From positions 55,189 through 119,188 of the forward strand of contig JAIVHO010000033.1 in NCBI GenBank assembly GCA_020201035.1: a stretch of 64,000 nt of DNA, read 5' to 3'. Shown one piece after another: positions 45,967-53,404 of the stretch (position 1 is the stretch's first letter; each line of letters starts with the position of its first letter). Made by a program: the position numbers and the translations under genes. This DNA is from Bacteroidales bacterium. GTDB lineage: Bacteria > Bacteroidota > Bacteroidia > Bacteroidales > VadinHA17. The notes beneath the pieces are model-generated. The model saw nothing but the letters and a program-made list of their open reading frames with translations, made no database searches and was not told the DNA's origin.

Positions 45967-47238
45967 TCAGAGCGCCGAGAGGTATTGTCCCAGGGCTATA
46001 CCTATATAGTTACCGATTGCATAACCGATAATACCGACTGTTAGTCCGGTAATGATAATCTCCTTGTTTTTAAGAGCTCCGGCCACCACCGGAACAAACG
46101 GCGGAGAGTAGACCAGTGCGGTGGTGGTAATAAGGAAGTCATCAACATTTATCCTGAATATGGCAGCCAGAATCAGGTGCAGTATAAGTGATCCAAAAAT
46201 CACAAATGCTACCATCAGTATCACATTGAGGTATTCATGGCTGAACATCCTGCTGAGGTCGGCCATTGAGGATACAACAAATGAGAATATCAGTATAAAA
46301 TACATACCCAGCTGGAAGGAGTTTTCAATTCTGTTGATTGCCGGAACAACGGATGCTGCCAGTCCGAGCGTTGTAATAAGCAGTATTACCACCATCATCT
46401 GTGAAGAGGCCGGAACAAGAAGGCTTATGCCGGCAGATACAGCGAAGATAGCAAGTGCCACACCCAGGGATTTCATAATATTAATGAAGGCCCCTTTTCC
46501 AAGCAGCCTGCTATAATCCTCCATTGACTCAGCTTCCGCTATCATCTCCGCGCTTCCGTTCTTTGTTCCGGGCCTTTTAAATGGCGGCAGAAAGAGGCCA
46601 AACACCCGTGGCGCCAAAGTAATAAAGAAGATGATCACAATAGCACCTATCACCAGATCCGATGTATGAGTAAGCAGGAAGAGGCTGGAATCCACATCCA
46701 GAGCAGTCTTAATGGATGCCACATTTGGTGTTCCACCCGTATAAATACCAACCAGCATCCCCGCAACCTTTCCGGTTTCAGGTACTGTATTTCTGAATAT
46801 AAAGAATGAGGCTACTATTATCACCACCACTGAAACAAGGGCAAGTATCATTGAGAGAAACCCTGTTCCGGCATATCTGAGCCATTTCCTTATATTAAGT
46901 GAGAAAAGCAGAAGCGGAAGGGCCAGAGGAATAACAATAGTTAATATCAGATCCTGTACTGAGGCTATCTGGTTTACAAAAAGGTCACCATTACCTACGG
47001 TACCACTATCTAACAGTTGTTGCATTTCAACTGACGGAATAGCTGCCCTTCCTTCCCTAGCAAAAAGGTACTCATCGCCACCTGTGGGGAGTATCCCGAT
47101 ATTCCCGAACAGCAGTCCGAAGGCATAGGCAAGAACTATTGATCCAATCCTTTTAAATGCTGACCAGCGCCGGCACATCCATATTATTGCTACAGGAAAG
47201 ATCAGGTAGAATGTTACCAGAGTGGCAATTTTAATCAT
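45967..47238 (-). CDS. DUF819 family membrane protein
   Basis: A hydrophobic protein of 423 residues from the ATG at 47238 (MIKIATLVTFYLIFPVAIIW); the frame extends to a TTG at 47268. It has about ten to twelve membrane helices. Family signature segments include AYAFGLLFGNIGILP, AGMLVGIYTGGTPNVASIKTA (given in part as GIYTGGTPNVASIKTA) and TTALVYSPPFVPVVAGALKN. DUF819 proteins resemble sodium-dependent or glutamate-symporter-like permeases, and the substrate is unknown. It has its own putative promoter behind the fabI terminator and is convergent with the barrel gene. Confidence 0.85.
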   Translation of the reverse strand: MIKIATLVTFYLIFPVAIIWMCRRWSAFKRIGSIVLAYAFGLLFGNIGILPTGGDEYLFAREGRAAIPSVEMQQLLDSGTVGNGDLFVNQIASVQDLILTIVIPLALPLLLFSLNIRKWLRYAGTGFLSMILALVSVVVIIVASFFIFRNTVPETGKVAGMLVGIYTGGTPNVASIKTALDVDSSLFLLTHTSDLVIGAIVIIFFITLAPRVFGLFLPPFKRPGTKNGSAEMIAEAESMEDYSRLLGKGAFINIMKSLGVALAIFAVSAGISLLVPASSQMMVVILLITTLGLAASVVPAINRIENSFQLGMYFILIFSFVVSSMADLSRMFSHEYLNVILMVAFVIFGSLILHLILAAIFRINVDDFLITTTALVYSPPFVPVVAGALKNKEIIITGLTVGIIGYAIGNYIGIALGQYLSAL

Positions 47239-47265
47239 ACCCCAATATTTATCAGGTTTAAAAAC

Positions 47266-47273
47266 CAAATATA
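47266..47273 (-). promoter_or_regulatory. Putative -7 box of the DUF819 gene
   Basis: Minus-strand TATATTTG matches TAnnTTTG, about 28 bp before the ATG at 47238 and just beyond the fabI terminator. No convincing TTG is at the expected distance. Confidence 0.4.
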
Positions 47274-47274
47274 G

Positions 47275-47305
47275 AAAAAAGGGGCATCTCCATTGAAACG
47301 CCCCT
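47275..47305 (-). terminator. Intrinsic terminator of the bamD-fabI operon
   Basis: On the minus strand AGGGGC, a 14-nt loop and GCCCCT are followed by a run of T residues (47280-47275). It lies 22 bp beyond the fabI stop, as expected for an operon end. Confidence 0.8.
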
Positions 47306-47327
47306 GCAAATTAGGTATTTATACTTA

Positions 47328-48164
47328 CTAATCGCCCGGACAATCCTCGAAACTCTTGTTGTACTGCTCTATTGCCCTCTGGCTCATACCCATGCTTGAG
47401 AAACCGCCGTCATGATACAGGTTCTGCATTGTTACCTTGCGTGTAAGGTCTGAGAAGAGGAGCACACAGTAATCGGCAGCCTCTTCAGCATTGGCATTTC
47501 CGAGGGGCGACATCCTCTCGGAGAAATCAAGAAGTGAATCTATGCCCTTCACTCCGCTGCCCGCCGTTGTTGGTGTTGGAGACTGTGATATGGTATTGAT
47601 CCTTACCTTGCGGTCGCGTCCGTACACATAACCGAAACTTCTGGCAATAGACTCCAGCAGTGCCTTGGCATCTCCCATATCATTATAGCCGGTAAGTGTT
47701 CTCTGAGCCGCCACGTAAGAGAGTGCCACAACAGAACCCCACTCCTTAATCGCATCCATATGGTATGCCGTCTGAAGAATTTTATGCAACGACAGTGCTG
47801 AGATATCCAGTGTCTTGATAAAGTTGGGATAGTTGATATCAGTATAGGGTATCCCCTTACGTACGTTGGGTGACATTCCTATTGAGTGGAGGACAAAATC
47901 TATCTTTCCACCATAGAGCTCCATTGCTTTGGTGAACAGATTTTTAAGATCATCCACGCTGGTAGCATCAGCTGCTATCACCTGACTGCCTGTTTTAGCG
48001 GCAAGTTCATTAATGGTGCCCATCCTTATTGACACCTCGGTGTTGGAGAGAACAAATTCCGCTCCCTGCGCATAAGCCTTTTCAGCCACATTCCAGGCTA
48101 TTGACATCTCATTGAGGGCACCAAAGATGATACCCTTTTTACCTTTTAGCAGTTCATTTGCCAT
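47328..48164 (-). CDS. fabI: Enoyl-[acyl-carrier-protein] reductase FabI
   Basis: NADH-dependent reduction of enoyl-ACP, the last step of the fatty-acid elongation cycle. The 278-residue short-chain dehydrogenase variant has GIIFGALNEMSIAWNVAE (dinucleotide site), FVLHSIGMSPN, the catalytic Tyr/Lys in TGYNDMGDAKALLES (Y-x6-K) and NTISQSPTPTTAGSGVKG. The C-terminal extension after FSSMGMSQ is short. It is the last gene of the seven-frame operon starting at bamD, 24 bp after recN, and is followed by a terminator. Confidence 0.95.
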   Translation of the reverse strand: MANELLKGKKGIIFGALNEMSIAWNVAEKAYAQGAEFVLSNTEVSIRMGTINELAAKTGSQVIAADATSVDDLKNLFTKAMELYGGKIDFVLHSIGMSPNVRKGIPYTDINYPNFIKTLDISALSLHKILQTAYHMDAIKEWGSVVALSYVAAQRTLTGYNDMGDAKALLESIARSFGYVYGRDRKVRINTISQSPTPTTAGSGVKGIDSLLDFSERMSPLGNANAEEAADYCVLLFSDLTRKVTMQNLYHDGGFSSMGMSQRAIEQYNKSFEDCPGD

Positions 48165-48188
48165 AATTGGGTTTTTTGTAAATAAATT

Positions 48189-49847
48189 CTAACGGCTACG
48201 CATCAGTTCGCGCGCGTTCTGCAATGAGGCCTCAGTTATTTCCGCCCCGCTTAGCAGCCGGGCAATCTCTTTCAACCTCTCACCTTCTGTTAACAATTTA
48301 AGTCGGGTAATGGTTGAGTCACCATCATCTTCCTTGTAGACAAAATAGTGGCATGCCCCCAGGGCGGCAACCTGCGGAAGGTGAGTTATATTTATTACCT
48401 GCATCTTCTGACCCATACCGGAGAGTATATCTCCTACCATGGCAGCTGTTTCACCGGAAACACCGGCATCAATCTCATCAAAAAATATTGTTGGCAGGCT
48501 CCTGTTGTCACTAAGCAGCGATTTAAGGCTTAGCATCACTCTTGATAGTTCACCGCCTGAAGCGATCCGACCCAGACTTTCAGGGGCCACCTGCCTGTTT
48601 GCCGTAAAGAGAAAATCGGCATGATCCCTTCCTGAGGGACCGAAGGTCTCAAGCATGGTGAGCTTAACACCGAAACGTGCATTTGGCATTCCAAGCTGTT
48701 TCAGCAGGGATGTCATCTCCTTCTCCACCTCTCCTGTAGCCTCTCCCCTGTTGGCGGAGATCATGGAGGCATACTGCGTAAGGTGGTCTACTGATCTGTC
48801 AAGTTCAGTTTCCAGCTCTCCGAGGCGTTCATCGGATCGTGATAGCTCATCGCTCTTTTTCCGGAATGTGCTGCGCAGTTCAATAAGCTCCTCACTGGTT
48901 TCCACCCTGTGCTTCTGCATCAGTGAAAAGAGCAGGTCAATCCGTCCGGTAACCTTTTCCAGTCGCGCCGGATCAGCCTCAACAGATCCCGCAAGGCTTT
49001 CCATCTCGTTACCCATATCATTGAGCTCAATTGTCACCGGTTCAAGTCGTTTCAGAAACTCCCCGGCAGCAGGATAGAAAGTGGCTATAGACTCCATTTT
49101 CCGCCTTACATCGTAGAGTGCCCTTACCAGCGACTGTTCATCTCCGGTTATCGTTGAGGCCGAGAATGAGAGGGCATCATGAATCTCTGCAGCATGTGAA
49201 AGAATCTCATTCTCAGCATGCAGGTCATGTTCCTCACCCGCAACAATGGCGGCCTCTTCAAGCTGCTTTAGCTGAAAAGTATAGTATTCGAGATCATCAC
49301 CGTTCTTGCTGCTCTGCTCACTGAGCCTGCGGTACTCCTTCTCTATCTCCCTGTATCTTGCATACTCGTGGCTATAGTCGGTAAGAAGACCGTTATGACC
49401 TGCAAATGAGTCGAGTATTCCCAGCTGAAACCGGTTGTTCCCGACCATCAGGGTCTCATGCTGTGAATGAATGTCAATAAGCGAGGAGCCCAGCTCCTTC
49501 ATCAGATCGAGCGTGACAGGTGTATCATTTATAAAAGCCCGGGATCGTCCTGAAGGAGATATCTCGCGCCGCATCACCGTATGGTAATCGAAATCCAGAT
49601 CATTATCCTTAAAGAAATCCTCGTAATTACGGCCGGTAATATCAAAGTGACCCTCCACCATACATTTCTCGGTTTTATCGAGAAGTGCAGCGATATCGGC
49701 CCTGTTACCCAGGATCAGGCCCAGTGCGCCCAGGATAATTGATTTTCCGGCACCTGTTTCACCTGTAATAATGGTAAGGCCGCGATCAAATGTAAGCTCA
49801 AGATCGCGTATAAGAGCATAGTTCCTGACAATTAATCTGTTTAACAT
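48189..49847 (-). CDS. recN: DNA repair protein RecN
   Basis: An SMC-like ATPase for double-strand-break repair. Of 552 residues, the N-terminal head has Walker A GETGAGKS (TFDRGLTIITGETGAGKSII region). A coiled-coil middle of about 200 residues follows. The C-terminal head has the ABC signature ASGGELSRVMLSLK and Walker B TIFFDEIDAGVSGE, then INITHLPQVAALG. Length and motif order are normal. It is 13 bp downstream of the DUF4835 gene. Confidence 0.95.
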   Translation of the reverse strand: MLNRLIVRNYALIRDLELTFDRGLTIITGETGAGKSIILGALGLILGNRADIAALLDKTEKCMVEGHFDITGRNYEDFFKDNDLDFDYHTVMRREISPSGRSRAFINDTPVTLDLMKELGSSLIDIHSQHETLMVGNNRFQLGILDSFAGHNGLLTDYSHEYARYREIEKEYRRLSEQSSKNGDDLEYYTFQLKQLEEAAIVAGEEHDLHAENEILSHAAEIHDALSFSASTITGDEQSLVRALYDVRRKMESIATFYPAAGEFLKRLEPVTIELNDMGNEMESLAGSVEADPARLEKVTGRIDLLFSLMQKHRVETSEELIELRSTFRKKSDELSRSDERLGELETELDRSVDHLTQYASMISANRGEATGEVEKEMTSLLKQLGMPNARFGVKLTMLETFGPSGRDHADFLFTANRQVAPESLGRIASGGELSRVMLSLKSLLSDNRSLPTIFFDEIDAGVSGETAAMVGDILSGMGQKMQVINITHLPQVAALGACHYFVYKEDDGDSTITRLKLLTEGERLKEIARLLSGAEITEASLQNARELMRSR

Positions 49848-49860
49848 ATGCCTGGTAGGA

Positions 49861-50790
49861 TTATCCGGTCTGCTGTATCTTTTCGTACTTTGACTTATTG
49901 GCCGGATCTATCTCGGCGAGAATCTGGACTACACGACTCTTCTCTTCAGGAAAAGCCTCTGAAAATATGTTTACCAGCTCATCTGATTTGGCTTCCAGCA
50001 CAATTGAAAGGTAGTACATAAACGGATCCGGACGCCGGCGATAAACCTCCTGCAACGATCTGATATTCTCCACCATGGCTGTTCTGGCCTCAGTAATCCG
50101 GCCCTCCAGCATATCAAGACCCTGCCTGTGATATGTATATACAAATGTTCTCACTGCAGCATACTCCCTGTCAAGAATGTTCTTAACCAGCCAGTACCTG
50201 TTACGGTTACGTGATCCGTCATATGGTTTCCATCCCGGGACAGGGGCATTCTGAGCGTTATTAACTATTTTCTCGGCTGTCTCAAACCACGGCTGTCCGC
50301 CATTAGGGGAGAAGGAGTCATAATCGAACCCCAGAATAATATATGCGTAATAGGCCAGCACTGAAACCAGATTGGAGCGGTAACTGTTCTCATCAAACTC
50401 CATGGGCTCAAACTCCACATACCTGAACTGAAAACTGTTATCCACAAAGTTAAGCATTGTGGAATTATATGTTGTACCATATACGGGTCTGCGGCTCTGT
50501 ATCTGGATTGTCCCCCTGAACTCATCCGCTGAAAGCTGCTCGGTGAGGTTAATCAGTATGCTGCACTCTATCCTCTCGCTGTAGGAGTATGCATGACCGG
50601 TCCAGACGCTGTTGTTCATAAACTCATAAATCGACTTCTGCATTGTCTGGAACACCTGCCTGTTGGATCCCTGTATCTTCTGGGCAGATATCTGAACACT
50701 GCAGTTAAGCTCCTGACCTGTAGCACCCGTGATGGCGAGCATCAACAGCAGTGCTATAAGAACATATCCTCTGTCTTTTTTGTATCTCAT
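49861..50790 (-). CDS. DUF4835 / PorD-like protein
   Basis: A 309-residue protein with a signal peptide (GYVLIALLLMLAITGATGQE). Its mature part matches the DUF4835 family: LNCSVQISAQKIQGSNRQVF, MQKSIYEFMNNSVWTG, FRGTIQIQSRRPVYG and AYYAYIILGFDYDSFSPNGG. Homologues include PorD, linked to gliding and type IX secretion in Bacteroidota. Whether this strain has T9SS cannot be judged here. The start overlaps the coaB stop by 4 bp, and recN follows. Periplasmic. Confidence 0.88.
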   Translation of the reverse strand: MRYKKDRGYVLIALLLMLAITGATGQELNCSVQISAQKIQGSNRQVFQTMQKSIYEFMNNSVWTGHAYSYSERIECSILINLTEQLSADEFRGTIQIQSRRPVYGTTYNSTMLNFVDNSFQFRYVEFEPMEFDENSYRSNLVSVLAYYAYIILGFDYDSFSPNGGQPWFETAEKIVNNAQNAPVPGWKPYDGSRNRNRYWLVKNILDREYAAVRTFVYTYHRQGLDMLEGRITEARTAMVENIRSLQEVYRRRPDPFMYYLSIVLEAKSDELVNIFSEAFPEEKSRVVQILAEIDPANKSKYEKIQQTG

Positions 50791-51455
50791 TGATCTGAAA
50801 GCAGTTTTTCTATTTTATCAAGAATATCGGACGCCACCTCACTCTTCGGTTTTAACTCAAATTTATCAATAATATTGTTCTTATCAATAATGGTTATCCT
50901 GTTTGTGTCATATCCGAATCCTGTCCCGCTATCTTCCAGCGAGTTCAGGACTATCATATCCAGGTTTTTTCTTAGCAGCTTATCCATGGCATTTTCCATG
51001 GCGTTGTCAGTTTCGAGTGCAAATCCGGCAACTATCTGACCCTCTGTCTTTACAGCCCCAAGATGAGCTGCAATATCCATCGTGGGCTTCAGTCGGATCA
51101 CCATCTCATCCTCTTTGCGTTTGATCTTGGAAACACCAGGATCAACGGGGGTAAAATCAGCCACCGCGGCGGCAAGAATAGCCACATCACAACTCCTGAA
51201 CAGGTCAGTAGTAGCAGATGCCATTTCAGCTGCACTCTCAACATTGACAGTATGAATTCCAGGAGGGATGTTAACAGATGATACAGGTCCCAGCACAAGC
51301 GTAACAGTGGCACCCCGTGATTGGGCCTCTGCAGCTATTGCAACACCCATTTTCCCGGAGGAAAAGTTACCGATAAATCTTACGGGATCGATTTTTTCGA
51401 AGGTGGGGCCGGCATTTACCAGAATTTTTTTACCGGTCAGGGAAGATTTTTTTTT
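50787..51455 (-). CDS. coaB: CoaB part (phosphopantothenate-cysteine ligase) of frameshifted coaBC
   Basis: The open frame begins right after a TAA created by the A-run at 51447-51457. Translated from there it reads SSLTGKKILVNAGPTFEKI and NFSSGKMGVAIAAEAQSRG, the normal start of the CoaB nucleotide-binding domain, and continues to FELKPKSEVASDILDKI. The first ATG is at 51350, inside SSGKMG, and would drop the conserved AGPTxE and GNFSSG motifs; no ATG, GTG or TTG lies earlier in this frame. One more A in the run would fuse it perfectly to the CoaC frame. Expression as an active ligase therefore needs slippage, frameshifting or a correction of the sequence. Confidence 0.85.
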   Translation of the reverse strand, partial: KKKSSLTGKKILVNAGPTFEKIDPVRFIGNFSSGKMGVAIAAEAQSRGATVTLVLGPVSSVNIPPGIHTVNVESAAEMASATTDLFRSCDVAILAAAVADFTPVDPGVSKIKRKEDEMVIRLKPTMDIAAHLGAVKTEGQIVAGFALETDNAMENAMDKLLRKNLDMIVLNSLEDSGTGFGYDTNRITIIDKNNIIDKFELKPKSEVASDILDKIEKLLSDQ

Positions 51456-51994
51456 TTAAACCAGCTGACAAGAGACTCCACAATATCCTTAGGCTCAGCC
51501 ATGCGTCCTTTACCTTCAAGACCACTTGCCAGCTCTCCTGTTGCAGCATCAATAATATTGACACCCCGTTCAGCCAGCAGTGCCAGATTAGCTACGGTTG
51601 CAGGATGACCGAACATGTCAAGATCCATTGCCGGAGCAACGAACACGGGGCAACGGGCCGAAAGGTAAGTTGTTAAAAGAAGGTTGTCAGCTATCCCTGT
51701 TGCCATTTTTGCAAGGGTATTAGCCGTAGCCGGGGCTACTATCATTGCATCGGCCCACATGGCAATATCAATATGACTGTTCCAGCGACCGTCTTCAGGA
51801 TCAAAGAAATCAACAAGGACAGGATTTTTAGAGAGGGTAGCAAGGGTAAGGGGTGTAATAAACTCCTTTGCCAGTGGGGTCATTAAGACCTTAACCTCAG
51901 CGCCGTTTTTAACAAGCAGTCTGGCTAACACGGCCGACTTATAGGCAGCTATACCTCCTGTAATTCCAAGCAGTATCTTCTTACCCTTCAGCAT
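51437..51994 (-). CDS. coaC: CoaC part (phosphopantothenoylcysteine decarboxylase) of frameshifted coaBC
   Basis: A flavoprotein domain of 185 residues. It has GITGGIAAYKSAVLARLL at the N-terminus, the His-containing NSHIDIAMWADAMIVAPATA, TGIADNLLLTTYLSARCPVF and the PAMDLDMFGHPAT substrate clamp, in the Bacteroidota form (PAMN in others). It decarboxylates 4'-phospho-N-pantothenoylcysteine in CoA synthesis. The domain ends in SWFKKKNLP-stop. The KKK comes from the A11 run after which the reading frame is wrong for CoaB. The CoaC half itself looks complete. It lies 6 bp after rpoZ. Confidence 0.92.
   Translation of the reverse strand: MLKGKKILLGITGGIAAYKSAVLARLLVKNGAEVKVLMTPLAKEFITPLTLATLSKNPVLVDFFDPEDGRWNSHIDIAMWADAMIVAPATANTLAKMATGIADNLLLTTYLSARCPVFVAPAMDLDMFGHPATVANLALLAERGVNIIDAATGELASGLEGKGRMAEPKDIVESLVSWFKKKNLP
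51447..51457 (-). promoter_or_regulatory. A11 slippery run at the CoaC/CoaB junction
   Basis: Eleven consecutive A residues on the coding strand (T11 on the plus strand), preceded by TTT. Twelve would give KKKK-SSLTGKK and a continuous CoaBC protein. Runs of this length are known sites of RNA polymerase slippage, and also of sequencing error. Confidence 0.8.
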
Positions 51995-51999
51995 AGGAT

Positions 52000-52332
52000 T
52001 TACTTGTCTGTTTTTTCCTGCTCAGGCTTTCTGTAGTAGATATTATCCTCCTCAAATTCCTGCAGGGAGATAAGTGTAGGCTTGGGAAGTCTTTCGTAAA
52101 ACTTGGAAATCTCAATCTGTTCCCTGTTTTCAAAAACCTCCTCGAGATTGTCTGTATAGGAGGCAAACTCCTCAAGCTTCTGATTCAGCTCCTGCTTTAT
52201 CTCAACGCTTATCTGGTTTGCTCTCTTTGCACATATAATAACTGATTCATAAAGATTTCCCGTCTTCTGCTGAATATCAACTGCATTGCGGGTAACAGTT
52301 GTAAGAGGTGCATTTGTCTTCTTGTAATCCAT
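52000..52332 (-). CDS. rpoZ: RNA polymerase omega subunit
   Basis: A 110-residue Bacteroidota-type omega with the conserved core VTRNAVDIQQKTGNLYESVI, then IICAKRANQISVEIKQEL. The C-terminal half is charged and ends with NIYYRKPEQEKTDK. Omega assists beta' folding and assembly of core RNA polymerase. The position between bamD (16 bp) and coaBC (6 bp) is the standard order in the phylum, which supports the identification despite low overall conservation. Confidence 0.9.
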   Translation of the reverse strand: MDYKKTNAPLTTVTRNAVDIQQKTGNLYESVIICAKRANQISVEIKQELNQKLEEFASYTDNLEEVFENREQIEISKFYERLPKPTLISLQEFEEDNIYYRKPEQEKTDK

Positions 52333-52348
52333 CTTATTTATATGATTC

Positions 52349-53149
52349 TTAATTACTTACATCAATATTTAAAAAACGGGCTGTACTGCTGTAGATACGC
52401 TCTACATCCCTGCCGTATTTTGTATCAGGAAACTCCTCAATAAAGGAGTAGTATTCATCCAGTGCCTCCTGGTACCTCTCCTGCTGTCGGTCCGCGACAC
52501 TGTTTACAGCATAGAGATAGGTTGATTCAAGGCGAAGAAACATCATTTCCTCCCTGTATTTGGTTTCAGGATACTCTTTAAGGCTGTTTGCAAGTGCCAC
52601 AACCGCAGCCCTGTACTCACCCAGATCATAATAGAGCCTGGCACTCAGAAACGACTTTTCCACCAGCTTATCTTCAAGTTCCTTAATCAGTACGTTACTC
52701 TCCTCTATTTTGTCACTTGCCGGAAACCTTCTCTGGAAATAGATAAATCCTTCAATGGCAGTAACAGTCATTGACTGGTCAAGGCTTGGGCGGGGTGACT
52801 GCAGGTAATCACAGTAGGCAGCCATAAAGGTAGCCTCTTCACTGTGCTCACTGTAGGGAAAGGTCTCTGCAAAATTACGGAAAGCCGCGGAAGCGGTAAG
52901 GTAATCCCTCATCCCGTAATAACTTTTAGCTCCGAGCCAGGTCAGGTTTTCAGCCTCCTCCGTTGCCCTGTATCTTGGAAGGACCATTGAAAGAAGTTCT
53001 GATGCCTTTATATACTTACCATCTTCGTAATAGGCTATTGCCTTATTCTTTTTCAATTCATAATCGGTACTCTTAAGTATCTTCTCATACTCTCCACATG
53101 ATGCTGTGAATACCAATAGAACCAGTGCTGCTATTATCTTACTCTTCAT
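52349..53149 (-). CDS. bamD: Outer-membrane assembly lipoprotein BamD
   Basis: A 266-residue lipoprotein with signal peptide and lipobox (IIAALVLLVFTASCGEYEK, Cys at about residue 19). Tetratricopeptide-like repeats follow: AIAYYEDGKYIKASELLSMV, YLTASAAFRNFAETFPYSEH, AIEGFIYFQRRFPASDKIEE and ALDEYYSFIEEFPDTKYG. It is a subunit of the BAM complex that inserts beta-barrel proteins. First gene of the operon bamD-rpoZ-coaBC-DUF4835-recN-fabI, with a well-formed promoter just upstream. Confidence 0.93.
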   Translation of the reverse strand: MKSKIIAALVLLVFTASCGEYEKILKSTDYELKKNKAIAYYEDGKYIKASELLSMVLPRYRATEEAENLTWLGAKSYYGMRDYLTASAAFRNFAETFPYSEHSEEATFMAAYCDYLQSPRPSLDQSMTVTAIEGFIYFQRRFPASDKIEESNVLIKELEDKLVEKSFLSARLYYDLGEYRAAVVALANSLKEYPETKYREEMMFLRLESTYLYAVNSVADRQQERYQEALDEYYSFIEEFPDTKYGRDVERIYSSTARFLNIDVSN

Positions 53150-53165
53150 ACCTCAAATTGTCGGG

Positions 53166-53196
53166 CAAAATTAGTCATTTATTTCCATCCTAACAA
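53166..53196 (-). promoter_or_regulatory. Promoter of the bamD operon
   Basis: Minus-strand TTG (53196-53194), 20-nt spacer and TAATTTTG (53173-53166), a full Bacteroidota consensus. Transcription would start about 10 bp before the bamD ATG. Confidence 0.7.
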
Positions 53197-53367
53197 GATT
53201 ATTTTTAACGTTATAATGAACCCTTGAAGGATCCGTTGAAATAATCCCTGCTTCTGCAAACGGCAGAAGAAATCATTTATTTCCCTTTTATCAGTCAAAC
53301 CCTGCACTTTCAACTATTAAACCAGTAATTAGGTATAAATAGGTATTTAGTTTGTCAGTCATATTAC

Positions 53368-53375
53368 TAATTTTG
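53368..53375 (+). promoter_or_regulatory. Putative -7 box for the SPT-like gene
   Basis: TAATTTTG matches TAnnTTTG, 29 bp before the GTG start. The nearest TTG is only 13 bp upstream, shorter than the usual spacer. Confidence 0.35.
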
Positions 53376-53404
53376 TGCCAGATTAATCATAAAAATTTAC
53401 TAAA

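Noticed and set aside
47275..47305. Terminator acting also for the DUF819 gene
   Set aside because: The T-run lies on the minus strand after fabI, and the DUF819 gene starts beyond it on the same strand, so it serves only the upstream operon.
48655..49077. 140-codon plus-strand frame within recN
   Set aside because: Ser-rich antisense translation of a conserved RecN coiled-coil region; shadow frame.
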